From assembly GCA_017624955.1 (NCBI GenBank), contig JAGAMA010000036.1, forward strand, positions 1 through 43,406: a stretch of DNA of 43,406 nucleotides, read 5' to 3'. Below are positions 32,943-40,669 of this stretch, in pieces. This DNA is from Alistipes sp. Lineage in GTDB: Bacteria > Bacteroidota > Bacteroidia > Bacteroidales > Rikenellaceae. Position 1 is the first letter of the stretch. The number at the start of each line of letters is the position of its first letter. Position numbers and translations under genes: made by a program. Below the pieces are notes generated by a model that saw nothing but the letters and a program-made list of their open reading frames with translations, was not told the DNA's origin and searched no databases.

Positions 32943-33030
32943 AAAGTGCCTTAAAGTGACTTAAGGTAACTTTAGGGAGAGGGTGAAATGCCAATTCCTT
33001 AAGCAACTTTAAGCCCCTTTAAGGCACTTT
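32943..33030. terminator. Long imperfect inverted repeat between convergent genes
   Basis: AAAGTGCCTTAAA…CTTAAGGTAACTTTA on the left mirrors TTAAGCAACTTTAAG…TTTAAGGCACTTT on the right. The arms are about 30 bp with an apex around GGGAGAGGGTGAAATGCC. It lies between the AsmA and M16 genes and probably works as a bidirectional terminator. Shorter units built on CTTTAAGG recur within each arm. Confidence 0.6.
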
Positions 33031-33044
33031 ATTATTTTCCCCTC

Positions 33045-34301
33045 TTATCCCACTACGACCGTTACCAAATCCTCGCGGCGGAGGTATTTCTCGGCCAGGC
33101 GCTGTACCTCTTCGGGGGTGATCGAGCGGATGCGCTCCACGTTTTCGGTAATGATACGGTTCGTGCGTCCGCAGAGGATATTTTCGATCGTCACGTCGGC
33201 AATGCCGAACGGACCATCCAGGATGCGCATCATCTCGCCCGTCATGATGTTTTTGACGAGCTGCAGCTCCTCGTCGCTCATCGTCTCGTGGCGCAGGCGC
33301 TCGATCTCGTAGTAGATCTCCTTCAGCGCCTCCTCCGTGACCTCTGTGCCGACCTGCGTGGCGATGGCCAGGTAGCCCTCGCGCTCAAAATTGACCATGG
33401 CCGAAATTACGCCATAGGTGTAGCCGTGCTGCTCTCTCAGGTTCTGCATCAGGCGCGAACCGAAGTAGCCGCCTAGTGTAGCCGCTACGACCTGCATGCC
33501 GACAAAGTCGGGGTGTTCGCGCGGAAAGAGCAGGCGACCGATGCGGATCGAGGATTGTACCGCCCCCTCGTGTGCAAGGCGTACCTCGCGCTCTTGGCAG
33601 ATGGGCGGAAACTCCGGGCGGGGCGCAGCCTCGGCGGCGGGCAACTGCTCCAATAGGGCGCAGAGTGCCTTGCGCTCCTCGTCGCCAATGCGGCCGCTGC
33701 AGACGGCAAAGCCGTTCGAAGCGGTGTAGTGACGGCGATAGAAGGCAACGAGCTCCTCGCGTGTGAGCTGGTCGTAGGCCGCCTCCTCGAAGGAGTGCCC
33801 GTAGGGGTGATCCGCACCGAACATGGCGCGGGCAAAGGCCTCGCGGGCACGCACATCGACCTTCTGGCGCTCGATCTGCAGGCGCTGCTTACGCTTCAGG
33901 CGGTAGGTCTCGACCTCCTCTTCGGGGAAGGTGGGGTGGAGCAGCAGCTGCTCGGCCACGCGCAGTGTCTCGGGGACAAACTTCGAGAGCATCGCAAAGC
34001 TGATATAGACATAGTCGCGGTCGGTATTGACATCGAAGTAGGAGCCGTGGAAGTCGAGCTGCTCGGAGATCTCGCGGGCGGTCATCGCCTCCGATCCCTC
34101 GGCCAGCAGGTTGGCTGTCGCCGAGGCCGAGAAGGGAACGCTTTGGCGCGACGAACCGGCGCGAAAGAGGAGCGTGAGGCGCATGACGGCAAACTTGTTG
34201 GCGGGCAGCAGGTAGAGCTGCATGCCGTTCTTGAGGCTGACAAGCTCGGCATCGGCAATCTCGATGGCGGGCTGTACGTTTTTGATGGGGAGCTCTTTCA
34301 T
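33045..34301 (-). CDS. M16-family peptidase-like protein, non-catalytic subunit
   Basis: This 418-residue M16 (insulinase/processing-peptidase) fold protein lacks the HxxEH zinc motif. The equivalent place reads ATANLLAEGSE. The C-terminal half keeps the substrate-binding Arg/Tyr region (FGSRLMQNLREQHGYTYG). In two-chain M16 enzymes, such an inactive chain pairs with a catalytic chain. The gene overlaps the upstream M16 gene by 4 bp (ATGA), which supports a 1:1 complex. No signal peptide is seen. Confidence 0.88.
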   Translation of the reverse strand: MKELPIKNVQPAIEIADAELVSLKNGMQLYLLPANKFAVMRLTLLFRAGSSRQSVPFSASATANLLAEGSEAMTAREISEQLDFHGSYFDVNTDRDYVYISFAMLSKFVPETLRVAEQLLLHPTFPEEEVETYRLKRKQRLQIERQKVDVRAREAFARAMFGADHPYGHSFEEAAYDQLTREELVAFYRRHYTASNGFAVCSGRIGDEERKALCALLEQLPAAEAAPRPEFPPICQEREVRLAHEGAVQSSIRIGRLLFPREHPDFVGMQVVAATLGGYFGSRLMQNLREQHGYTYGVISAMVNFEREGYLAIATQVGTEVTEEALKEIYYEIERLRHETMSDEELQLVKNIMTGEMMRILDGPFGIADVTIENILCGRTNRIITENVERIRSITPEEVQRLAEKYLRREDLVTVVVG

Positions 34302-35533
34302 CGGGCGCGGTAAATTAAGGTGGAACTATTCTCGGCGCGGAAGATGCGACGGGCGAACTCAAAGATGCGCTCCGTGTCGATCGAACGATATTGTGCAATC
34401 TCGCGGTTGATCAACTCCAAGTCGCCTAAGAAGTCGTAGTAGCAGAGGTTCATCGCCTTGTTCATCACATTCAATTCGCCAAAGAGGGCGTTGGCCTCGA
34501 ACTTATTTTTGACCTTCTCCAACTCGTAGGCCGAGGCCGCTTCGTGCTTCAGAGACTCCGTCTCGCGGTGGAAAGCCTCAATGGCCTGCTCCTCGGTGGT
34601 GGTGGGGAGCAGCTGCCCCGTGAGGATGAAGAGCCCGGGATCGACATCGCCCGAAATGTAGGCATTGACCGAGGCGAAAAGGCGCTCATCCTTGACCAGG
34701 TGCTGGTACAGACGCGACGAATCGCCCCCCGAGAGGAGGTCCGATACGAGGTCTCCGGTGCAGAAATCCTTCGACAGACGATCTCCCATGTGGTAGGCAA
34801 TCGAGATGGTCGTGGCGGGTACATCGCGCTCGACAACCAGCGTGCGCGCCTCCTCCTGCTGCGGCTCCTGCGGAATCGGAGCAGGTGTGAAGGGGGTGTC
34901 CTGCAGCTCCCCGAACCACTTTTCGGCCAGGTCCAGCATCGCCTCCTCGTCGCGGTCGGCCGAGAGCGCCAACACGGCATTCGAGGGGCGGTAGAAGGTG
35001 CGGTAGAAGTGCTCCACCTCGTCGAGCGTAGCCCCCTCGATGTGGTCGGTCGAACGGCCGATCGTGGCCCAGCGATAGGGATGAATGCGGTAGGCCAACG
35101 CTCTGAGGAGCATTGTCTGGTCGCCGTAGGGCTGATTCAGGTAGCGCTGGCGGAACTCCTCCACCACCACACGCTTCTCCGTCTCGAGCTTCTCGGGTGT
35201 GATCCAAAGCCCCTGCATGCGGTCGCTTTCGAGCCAGAGAGCCGTCTCGAGGTTATCGACCGGAAGCGTGAGGTAGAAGTTCGTGTAGTCGTTGTTCGTG
35301 AAGGCGTTGTCTTCGCCCGAAGCCATCTGAACGGGCAGGTCAAACGAGGGTACATCGCACGTGCCGCGGAACATCAGGTGCTCGAACAGGTGGGCAAAGC
35401 CCGTGCGGTCGGGATCCTCGTTGCGGGCTCCGACCTTATACAATAGATTGACGGCCGAGAGTTTTGACGATCGATCGCGATTGACCACTACCGTAAGGCC
35501 GTTTTCGAGTATTCGTTTCTTGTAAGGAATCAT
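34298..35533 (-). CDS. M16-family zinc metallopeptidase, catalytic subunit
   Basis: This 411-residue peptidase has the inverted zinc motif HLFEH (in GFAHLFEHLMFRGT), followed about 75 residues later by the third ligand region (EKRVVVEEFRQRYLNQPYG). It also has the conserved ASGEDNAFTNNDYTNFY segment. No signal peptide is visible, so a cytoplasmic role is suggested. It is the first gene of a two-gene operon with the inactive M16 subunit. Its likely function is cleavage of peptides or small proteins inside a closed chamber formed by both subunits. Confidence 0.9.
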   Translation of the reverse strand: MIPYKKRILENGLTVVVNRDRSSKLSAVNLLYKVGARNEDPDRTGFAHLFEHLMFRGTCDVPSFDLPVQMASGEDNAFTNNDYTNFYLTLPVDNLETALWLESDRMQGLWITPEKLETEKRVVVEEFRQRYLNQPYGDQTMLLRALAYRIHPYRWATIGRSTDHIEGATLDEVEHFYRTFYRPSNAVLALSADRDEEAMLDLAEKWFGELQDTPFTPAPIPQEPQQEEARTLVVERDVPATTISIAYHMGDRLSKDFCTGDLVSDLLSGGDSSRLYQHLVKDERLFASVNAYISGDVDPGLFILTGQLLPTTTEEQAIEAFHRETESLKHEAASAYELEKVKNKFEANALFGELNVMNKAMNLCYYDFLGDLELINREIAQYRSIDTERIFEFARRIFRAENSSTLIYRAR

Positions 35534-35541
35534 AGTGGGTG

Positions 35542-35549
35542 CAAAGATA
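35542..35549 (-). promoter_or_regulatory. -7 element of the M16 operon
   Basis: TATCTTTG on the minus strand lies 9 nt before the ATG at 35533, so the transcript would have almost no leader. The neighbouring bases are AT-rich repeats of AATTAAAAATTAA type without a clear -33 element. Confidence 0.4.
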
Positions 35550-35596
35550 GGGAATTAAAAATTAAGAATTAAAAATTAAAAAACAGGAAATCTTCG

Positions 35597-35604
35597 TATC
35601 TTTG
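35597..35604 (+). promoter_or_regulatory. -7 element of the TlpA-like gene
   Basis: TATCTTTG lies 20 nt before the preferred start at 35624 and is divergent from the M16 element. No -33 TTG is visible at the right distance. Confidence 0.45.
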
Positions 35605-35623
35605 CGCCAAATTGGAAGTGGTT

Positions 35624-36805
35624 ATGAAACATTTGGTTTGGATATGGGCCGTCGTGTGGATGGCCGCATGTAGCAAGGAGGCACGCCTGACGGTCGTAGC
35701 CGAGGGGCTGGAGAACGATACGCTCTTTGTCGAATACTGCAATTTCGAGGAGCGCGTGATGGCTCGTGGCGATAAGTCGGCTTATCAATCCGTGAACGAT
35801 ACCCTGCTCTTTGAGGAGGGGCGCGTGGAGATGGTGTTGCCTGCTTTAGATGCGCTGTTTGTCAGCCTCAATTCGCCGGCTTACCGCGATAGCGAGCAGG
35901 AGCGCATGTTCTTCCATCCGGCCGGTCGCATCGAACTGTTGGTGCAGCCCGGCGAGGTGCTGGAGGTGGCCCTGAAACCGCAGCAGCATGGCCATTTGGC
36001 CGCCAAGGTCAGCGGCTCGGAGCTCAATAGCGGGATCGCTCGGCTCGACAACCAGGTGCGCTCGGTGCAGATCGACATGGTTGCTACGGGCTTCGCGCTG
36101 AACGAGGCCCTCCGTACGAAGAGCGACAAGGCCGATTCGTTGCGTAATCGCACCATGGATATCCGTGCCGCCCTGCACTCGGTCTATGCCGAGTATATGA
36201 AGGCGAACCTCGAAAGCGAGATTTCGGCCTACTGCCTCTATCAGATGGGGCCTCGTCGTGGCGAGAAGTATTACAATAACCTCGACAAGAAGGTCTTCAA
36301 GGGAGTCTTCCGCCCCGTGGGTCGGATGATGGAGCGTTATGTCGAGGATCAGGCTACGCGCGCCGAACTCAAGACGGCCATTGCCGAGGGTGTCGATGCC
36401 CCCGACTTTGCGCTGAAGGATCCGCAGGGGAAATCCGTAACACTCGCCTCGCTGCGTGGCAAGTGGGTCGTGATCGACTTTTGGGGAACCTGGTGCTCGT
36501 GGTGCATCAAGGGAATGCCCCGCATGAAGCAGCTCTACCGCGAGAATCGCAATCGTTTGGAGATTGTCGGCGTGGCTTGTGGCGATAAGCAGGAGCCGTG
36601 GCAGAAGGCGGTCAAGGCGATGAACCTCGAGTGGGTCAATGTGATCGATCCGATGGATGCCCCCGTGGAGGAGTCGGTGGCCGCCCGCTATGCCGTGGAG
36701 GGTTACCCGACGAAGGTGATCGTTGATCCCGAGGGCAAAATCCACAAGATTTTCAAAGGCGAAAGCGCGGAGTTCTACGACGAGATCAAGCGCCTTATGG
36801 AGTAG
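35624..36805 (+). CDS. TlpA-like thioredoxin-fold lipoprotein with DUF4369-type N-terminus
   Basis: This 393-residue lipoprotein (lipobox WMAAC, Cys16) has an N-terminal beta domain (residues ~20-120, DUF4369-like: LTVVAEGLENDTLFVEYCN). A helical middle follows, then a thioredoxin/AhpC-TSA domain from ~255 (APDFALKDPQGKSVTLASLRG) with the redox motif WCSWC in FWGTWCSWCIKGMP and the cis-Pro in EGYPTKVIVDPEG. It should act in the periplasm as a thiol-disulfide reductase. ATG 35624 is chosen because it gives a proper signal. An in-frame start four codons upstream (35612) is possible. Confidence 0.88.
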   Translation: MKHLVWIWAVVWMAACSKEARLTVVAEGLENDTLFVEYCNFEERVMARGDKSAYQSVNDTLLFEEGRVEMVLPALDALFVSLNSPAYRDSEQERMFFHPAGRIELLVQPGEVLEVALKPQQHGHLAAKVSGSELNSGIARLDNQVRSVQIDMVATGFALNEALRTKSDKADSLRNRTMDIRAALHSVYAEYMKANLESEISAYCLYQMGPRRGEKYYNNLDKKVFKGVFRPVGRMMERYVEDQATRAELKTAIAEGVDAPDFALKDPQGKSVTLASLRGKWVVIDFWGTWCSWCIKGMPRMKQLYRENRNRLEIVGVACGDKQEPWQKAVKAMNLEWVNVIDPMDAPVEESVAARYAVEGYPTKVIVDPEGKIHKIFKGESAEFYDEIKRLME

Positions 36806-36845
36806 CGAAAAAAGCTGAGCGTCAGATCGGGCATCGAAAACAATC

Positions 36846-36898
36846 GAAAAACAACCCCTTGGAGCGATATTTTTTAGCTCCTTGGGGTTGTTTTTTTA
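36846..36898 (+). terminator. Terminator after the TlpA-like gene
   Basis: AACAACCCC-TT-GGAGC pairs with GCTCC-TT-GGGGTTGTT (arms around 36849-36865 and 36877-36892), followed by a run of T. Its right arm contains the -33 TTG of the next promoter. Confidence 0.8.
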
Positions 36899-36918
36899 CA
36901 TGCTTTTTGCTAACTTTG
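36888..36918 (+). promoter_or_regulatory. Promoter of the pyruvate:ferredoxin oxidoreductase gene
   Basis: TTG (36888-36890), a 20-bp spacer and TAACTTTG (36911-36918) fit the Bacteroidetes consensus. Transcription would start near 36925, giving a leader of about 65 nt. The -33 element overlaps the upstream terminator stem. Confidence 0.6.
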
Positions 36919-36989
36919 TAACGCTTATTATGTATTTTCGGTTGGAAACGACTTAAAATCACACATAAATCTCTAAAATTTCAAAAAAA

Positions 36990-39900
36990 ATGGCAGAAAA
37001 GAAATTTATCACTTGTGATGGTAACTATGCAGCGGCTCATGTGGCTTACATGTTCTCGGAGGTTGCTGCTATCTATCCCATCACCCCGTCATCGACCATG
37101 GCTGAGTATGTGGACGAGTGGGCTGCGCAGGGTCGCAAGAACATCTTCGGTGAGACCGTTAAGGTGGTTGAGATGCAGTCGGAGGCCGGTGCTGCAGGCG
37201 CCGTTCACGGTTCGCTGCAGTCGGGCGCTTTGACCTCGACTTTCACCGCTTCGCAGGGTCTGCTGCTGATGATCCCCAACATGTACAAGATCGCCGGTGA
37301 GCTGTTGCCGGGCGTATTCCATGTGTCGGCTCGTGCCCTGGCTTCGCACGCTCTGTCGATCTTCGGTGACCACCAGGACGTGATGGCTGCCCGCCAGACC
37401 GGTTTTGCGATGCTGGCTACCTCGTCGGTTCAGGAGGTTATGGACCTGGCCGGTGTGGCTCACATCGTTGCCCTCAAGGCTCGCGTTCCGTTTGTTCACT
37501 TCTTCGATGGCTTCCGCACTTCGCACGAGATTCAGAAGATTGAGATGATCGACGAGGCTAAGCTGACCGCTATGCTCGATCGTGAGGCACTGAAGAAGTT
37601 CCGCGCTGCTGCGCTCAATCCCGAGCACCCCGTAACGCGTGGTACGGCTCAGAACCCCGATATCTATTTCCAGGCTCGTGAGGCTTGCAACAAGTTCTAC
37701 GATGCAGTGCCCGATATGGTAGCCGAGACGATGAAGGAGATTTCGGCCATCACGGGTCGTGAGTACGCTCCCTTCGTTTACTACGGTGATCCCGAGGCCG
37801 AGAACGTGGTTGTTGCCATGGGTTCGGTTACGGAGACCATCAAGGAGACGATCGACTACCTGCGCAAGCAGGGTAAGAAGGTGGGTCTTATCACCGTACA
37901 CCTCTATCGTCCCTTCTCGGAGAAGTATTTCTTCAATGTAGTTCCCGCTTCGGTGAAGAAGGTTTGCGTGCTGGATCGCACGAAGGAGCCCGGTGCCGAG
38001 GGCGAGCCGCTCTATATGGACGTGAAGTCGATGTTCTACGGCAAGAAGATTCAGCCCCAGATCATCGGTGGCCGCTACGGTCTCTCGTCGAAGGATACGA
38101 CGCCCGCCCAGATGCTGGCCGTATTCGAGAACATGGAGAAGGCCGAGCCGAAGGATCACTTCACGGTAGGTATCGTGGACGATGTAACGAACCTCTCGCT
38201 GCCCGTAGGCGAGGAGATCTCGATGGCCAAGCCCGGTACGTTCGAGGGTCTGTTCTTCGGTCTGGGTGCCGACGGTACGGTAGGTGCCAACAAGAACTCG
38301 ATTAAGATCATCGGTGGTTCGACCGACAAGTATTGCCAGGCTTACTTCTCGTATGACTCGAAGAAGTCGGGTGGTTACACCTCGTCGCACCTCCGTTTCG
38401 GTGACAACCCGATCACGTCGCCTTATCTGGTTACGACGCCCGACTTTGTGGCTTGCCACGTTCCGTCGTATGTAGATAAGTATGATGTACTGAAGGGTCT
38501 GAAGAAGGGTGGTTCGTTCCTCTTGAACTCGACGCACGATGCCGAGACGACCTGCCGCACGCTGCCCGACCACATGAAGGTATATCTGGCCAAGAACAAT
38601 ATCAACTTCTATATCATCAACGCTACGAAGATCGCTGCCGAGCTCGGTCTGGGTTCGCGCACGAATACGATCATGCAGTCGGCCTTCTTCAAGATTGCCG
38701 ATGTGATCCCCTTCGAGAAGGCTGTTGAGGAGATGAAGCACGCCATCCTGAAGTCCTACGGTAAGAAGGGCGAGGATATCGTGAACATGAACTACGCCGC
38801 TGTCGATGCCGGTGGTTCGGCTGTTGAGAAGGTAGAGGTTCCCGCCGAGTGGGCTACGATCGAGGTAAAGGCTGCCGCCGCCAAGGTCGATGCCGCTCGT
38901 CCGGAGTTCGTGCAGAAGATCGTGGATCCGATCAACGCCCTGAAGGGTGATGATCTGCCGGTTTCGGCCTTCGCAGGTCGTGAGGACGGTACCTGGGACA
39001 ACGGTACGGCTGCTTGGGAGAAGCGCGGTATCGCCGTGAATGTTCCGGAGTGGATCATGGAGAACTGTATCCAGTGTAACCAGTGTGCTTATGTCTGCCC
39101 CCACGCTGCTATCCGTCCGTTCCTCGCTACGGAGGAGGAGGCTGCCGCTACGGGTCTTGAGTTCAAGCAGGGTCTGGGTGAGACGAAGGCTTACAAGTTC
39201 CGTATCCAGGTGTCGCCGCTCGATTGTACGGGTTGCAACAACTGCGTGGATACCTGCCCCGCCAAGACGAAGGCCCTCGTTATGAAGCCGCTCGATACGC
39301 AGCTTAAGGAGGCCGAGAATTGGGAGAAGGTTATTAAGACCGTGGGTTACAAGAACGTGGTTGATAAGACCAAGTCGGTGAAGAACCTGCAGTTCGCACA
39401 GCCGCTGTTCGAGTTCTCGGGTGCTTGCGCCGGTTGCGGTGAGACCCCCTACATCAAGGCTATCACGCAGCTCTTCGGTGACAAGATGATGGTTGCCAAC
39501 GCTACGGGTTGTACCTCGATCTACTCGGGTTCGGCTCCCTCGACGCCCTACTGCACCAACGAGAAGGGTCAGGGTCCCGCTTGGGCTAACTCGCTCTTCG
39601 AGGATAACGCCGAGTATGGTCTGGGTATGCACGTCGGTATCGAGAAGCTCCGCGACCGTGTAGAGGCCTACATGGACGAGGTGGTTGCCGCCGAGTGCTG
39701 CTCGGAGGAGCTGAAGGCTGCCGTGGCTGCTTGGAAGGAGGGTCGCTACTCGTCGTCGGCTTCGGCTTCGGCTACCGAGAAGCTGCTGCCCCTGCTGGAG
39801 GCTTGCGGTTGCGATGCTTGCAAGAAGGTACTCGAGATGAAGGATTGGCTGGTTAAGAAGTCGCAGTGGATCATCGGTGGTGATGGTTGGGGCTACGATA

Positions 39901-40514
39901 TCGGCTACGGTGGTGTAGACCACGTCCTGGCTTCGGGTATGGATGTGAACATCCTCGTTATCGATACCGAGGTTTACTCGAACACGGGTGGTCAGTCGTC
40001 GAAGGCTACGCCGGTGGGTGCCGTTGCCAAGTTCGCTTCGAGCGGTAAGCGTATCCGCAAGAAGGATCTGGGTGCTATGGCCATGACCTACGGTTATGTA
40101 TATGTTGCTCAGGTTTCGATCGGTGCTTCGCAGCAGCAGCTCTTCAACGTACTGAAGGAGGCTGAGGCTTACCAGGGCCCGTCGCTCGTGATCGCCTACG
40201 CTCCGTGTATCAACCACGGTATCAAGGGCGGTATGACGCGCACGCAGCAGATCGGTAAGGATGCCGTAGCTTGCGGTTACTGGCACCTCTACCACTACAA
40301 CCCGGATCTGGAGGCACAGGGCAAGAACCCGTTCGTGCTGGATTCGAAGGAGCCGGATTGGTCGAAGTTCCAGGACTTCCTGATGCGCGAGGTACGTTAC
40401 ACGTCGCTCATGAAGGCCTTCCCGACCGAGGCCAAGGAGCTCTTCGAGGCTGCTGAGGAGAACGCTAAGTGGCGTTACAACAGCTACGTTCGTCGTTCGA
40501 AGATGGAGTTCTAA
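36990..40514 (+). CDS. nifJ: Pyruvate:ferredoxin (flavodoxin) oxidoreductase
   Basis: This 1174-residue single-chain PFOR converts pyruvate and CoA to acetyl-CoA and CO2, reducing ferredoxin. Domains in order are the pyrimidine-binding domain I with YPITPSSTMAEY (~30), domain II, the gamma region, and a 2x[4Fe-4S] ferredoxin domain with CIQCNQCAYVCP (~691) and CTGCNNCVDTCP (~747). The TPP-binding domain follows with the proximal cluster CAGCGETPY (~815), the GDGWGYDIGYGG Mg-TPP motif and NTGGQSSKATP. The length matches the family. Very strict codon bias suggests high expression, as expected for the main pyruvate route in an anaerobe. It is a single gene with its own promoter and terminator. 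Confidence 0.97.
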   Translation: MAEKKFITCDGNYAAAHVAYMFSEVAAIYPITPSSTMAEYVDEWAAQGRKNIFGETVKVVEMQSEAGAAGAVHGSLQSGALTSTFTASQGLLLMIPNMYKIAGELLPGVFHVSARALASHALSIFGDHQDVMAARQTGFAMLATSSVQEVMDLAGVAHIVALKARVPFVHFFDGFRTSHEIQKIEMIDEAKLTAMLDREALKKFRAAALNPEHPVTRGTAQNPDIYFQAREACNKFYDAVPDMVAETMKEISAITGREYAPFVYYGDPEAENVVVAMGSVTETIKETIDYLRKQGKKVGLITVHLYRPFSEKYFFNVVPASVKKVCVLDRTKEPGAEGEPLYMDVKSMFYGKKIQPQIIGGRYGLSSKDTTPAQMLAVFENMEKAEPKDHFTVGIVDDVTNLSLPVGEEISMAKPGTFEGLFFGLGADGTVGANKNSIKIIGGSTDKYCQAYFSYDSKKSGGYTSSHLRFGDNPITSPYLVTTPDFVACHVPSYVDKYDVLKGLKKGGSFLLNSTHDAETTCRTLPDHMKVYLAKNNINFYIINATKIAAELGLGSRTNTIMQSAFFKIADVIPFEKAVEEMKHAILKSYGKKGEDIVNMNYAAVDAGGSAVEKVEVPAEWATIEVKAAAAKVDAARPEFVQKIVDPINALKGDDLPVSAFAGREDGTWDNGTAAWEKRGIAVNVPEWIMENCIQCNQCAYVCPHAAIRPFLATEEEAAATGLEFKQGLGETKAYKFRIQVSPLDCTGCNNCVDTCPAKTKALVMKPLDTQLKEAENWEKVIKTVGYKNVVDKTKSVKNLQFAQPLFEFSGACAGCGETPYIKAITQLFGDKMMVANATGCTSIYSGSAPSTPYCTNEKGQGPAWANSLFEDNAEYGLGMHVGIEKLRDRVEAYMDEVVAAECCSEELKAAVAAWKEGRYSSSASASATEKLLPLLEACGCDACKKVLEMKDWLVKKSQWIIGGDGWGYDIGYGGVDHVLASGMDVNILVIDTEVYSNTGGQSSKATPVGAVAKFASSGKRIRKKDLGAMAMTYGYVYVAQVSIGASQQQLFNVLKEAEAYQGPSLVIAYAPCINHGIKGGMTRTQQIGKDAVACGYWHLYHYNPDLEAQGKNPFVLDSKEPDWSKFQDFLMREVRYTSLMKAFPTEAKELFEAAEENAKWRYNSYVRRSKMEF

Positions 40515-40534
40515 TCCGTTTCGATAGATAGTGA

Positions 40535-40566
40535 AGGGGCGCATCGCAAGGTGCGCCCCTTTTTTT
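40535..40566 (+). terminator. Terminator of the PFOR gene
   Basis: AGGGGCGCA (40535-40543) pairs with TGCGCCCCT (40552-40560), followed by six T, 20 bp after the stop. Confidence 0.9.
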
Positions 40567-40611
40567 GTGGCAGCGGTTGGGGGTGTGATGAATCACGAAA
40601 TTAAAATTGAC

Positions 40612-40641
40612 CGCCCCGACTGCGTGTTTTCAATCGGGGCG
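40612..40641 (-). terminator. Terminator of the blaI-blaR1-like operon
   Basis: CGCCCCGA (40612-40619) pairs with TCGGGGCG (40634-40641). On the minus strand the stem is followed by GTCAATTTTAATTT. It lies about 28 bp after the BlaR1-like stop. Confidence 0.65.
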
Positions 40642-40669
40642 ATCTGCGGTAAACAAACTTATGGTAGGG

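Noticed and set aside
35550-35596. Possible small RNA or attachment site in the AT-rich spacer between the M16 and TlpA genes
   Set aside because: It consists of short AATTAAAAATTAA-type repeats with no stable hairpin and is flanked by two -7 elements. It is better explained as divergent promoter DNA.
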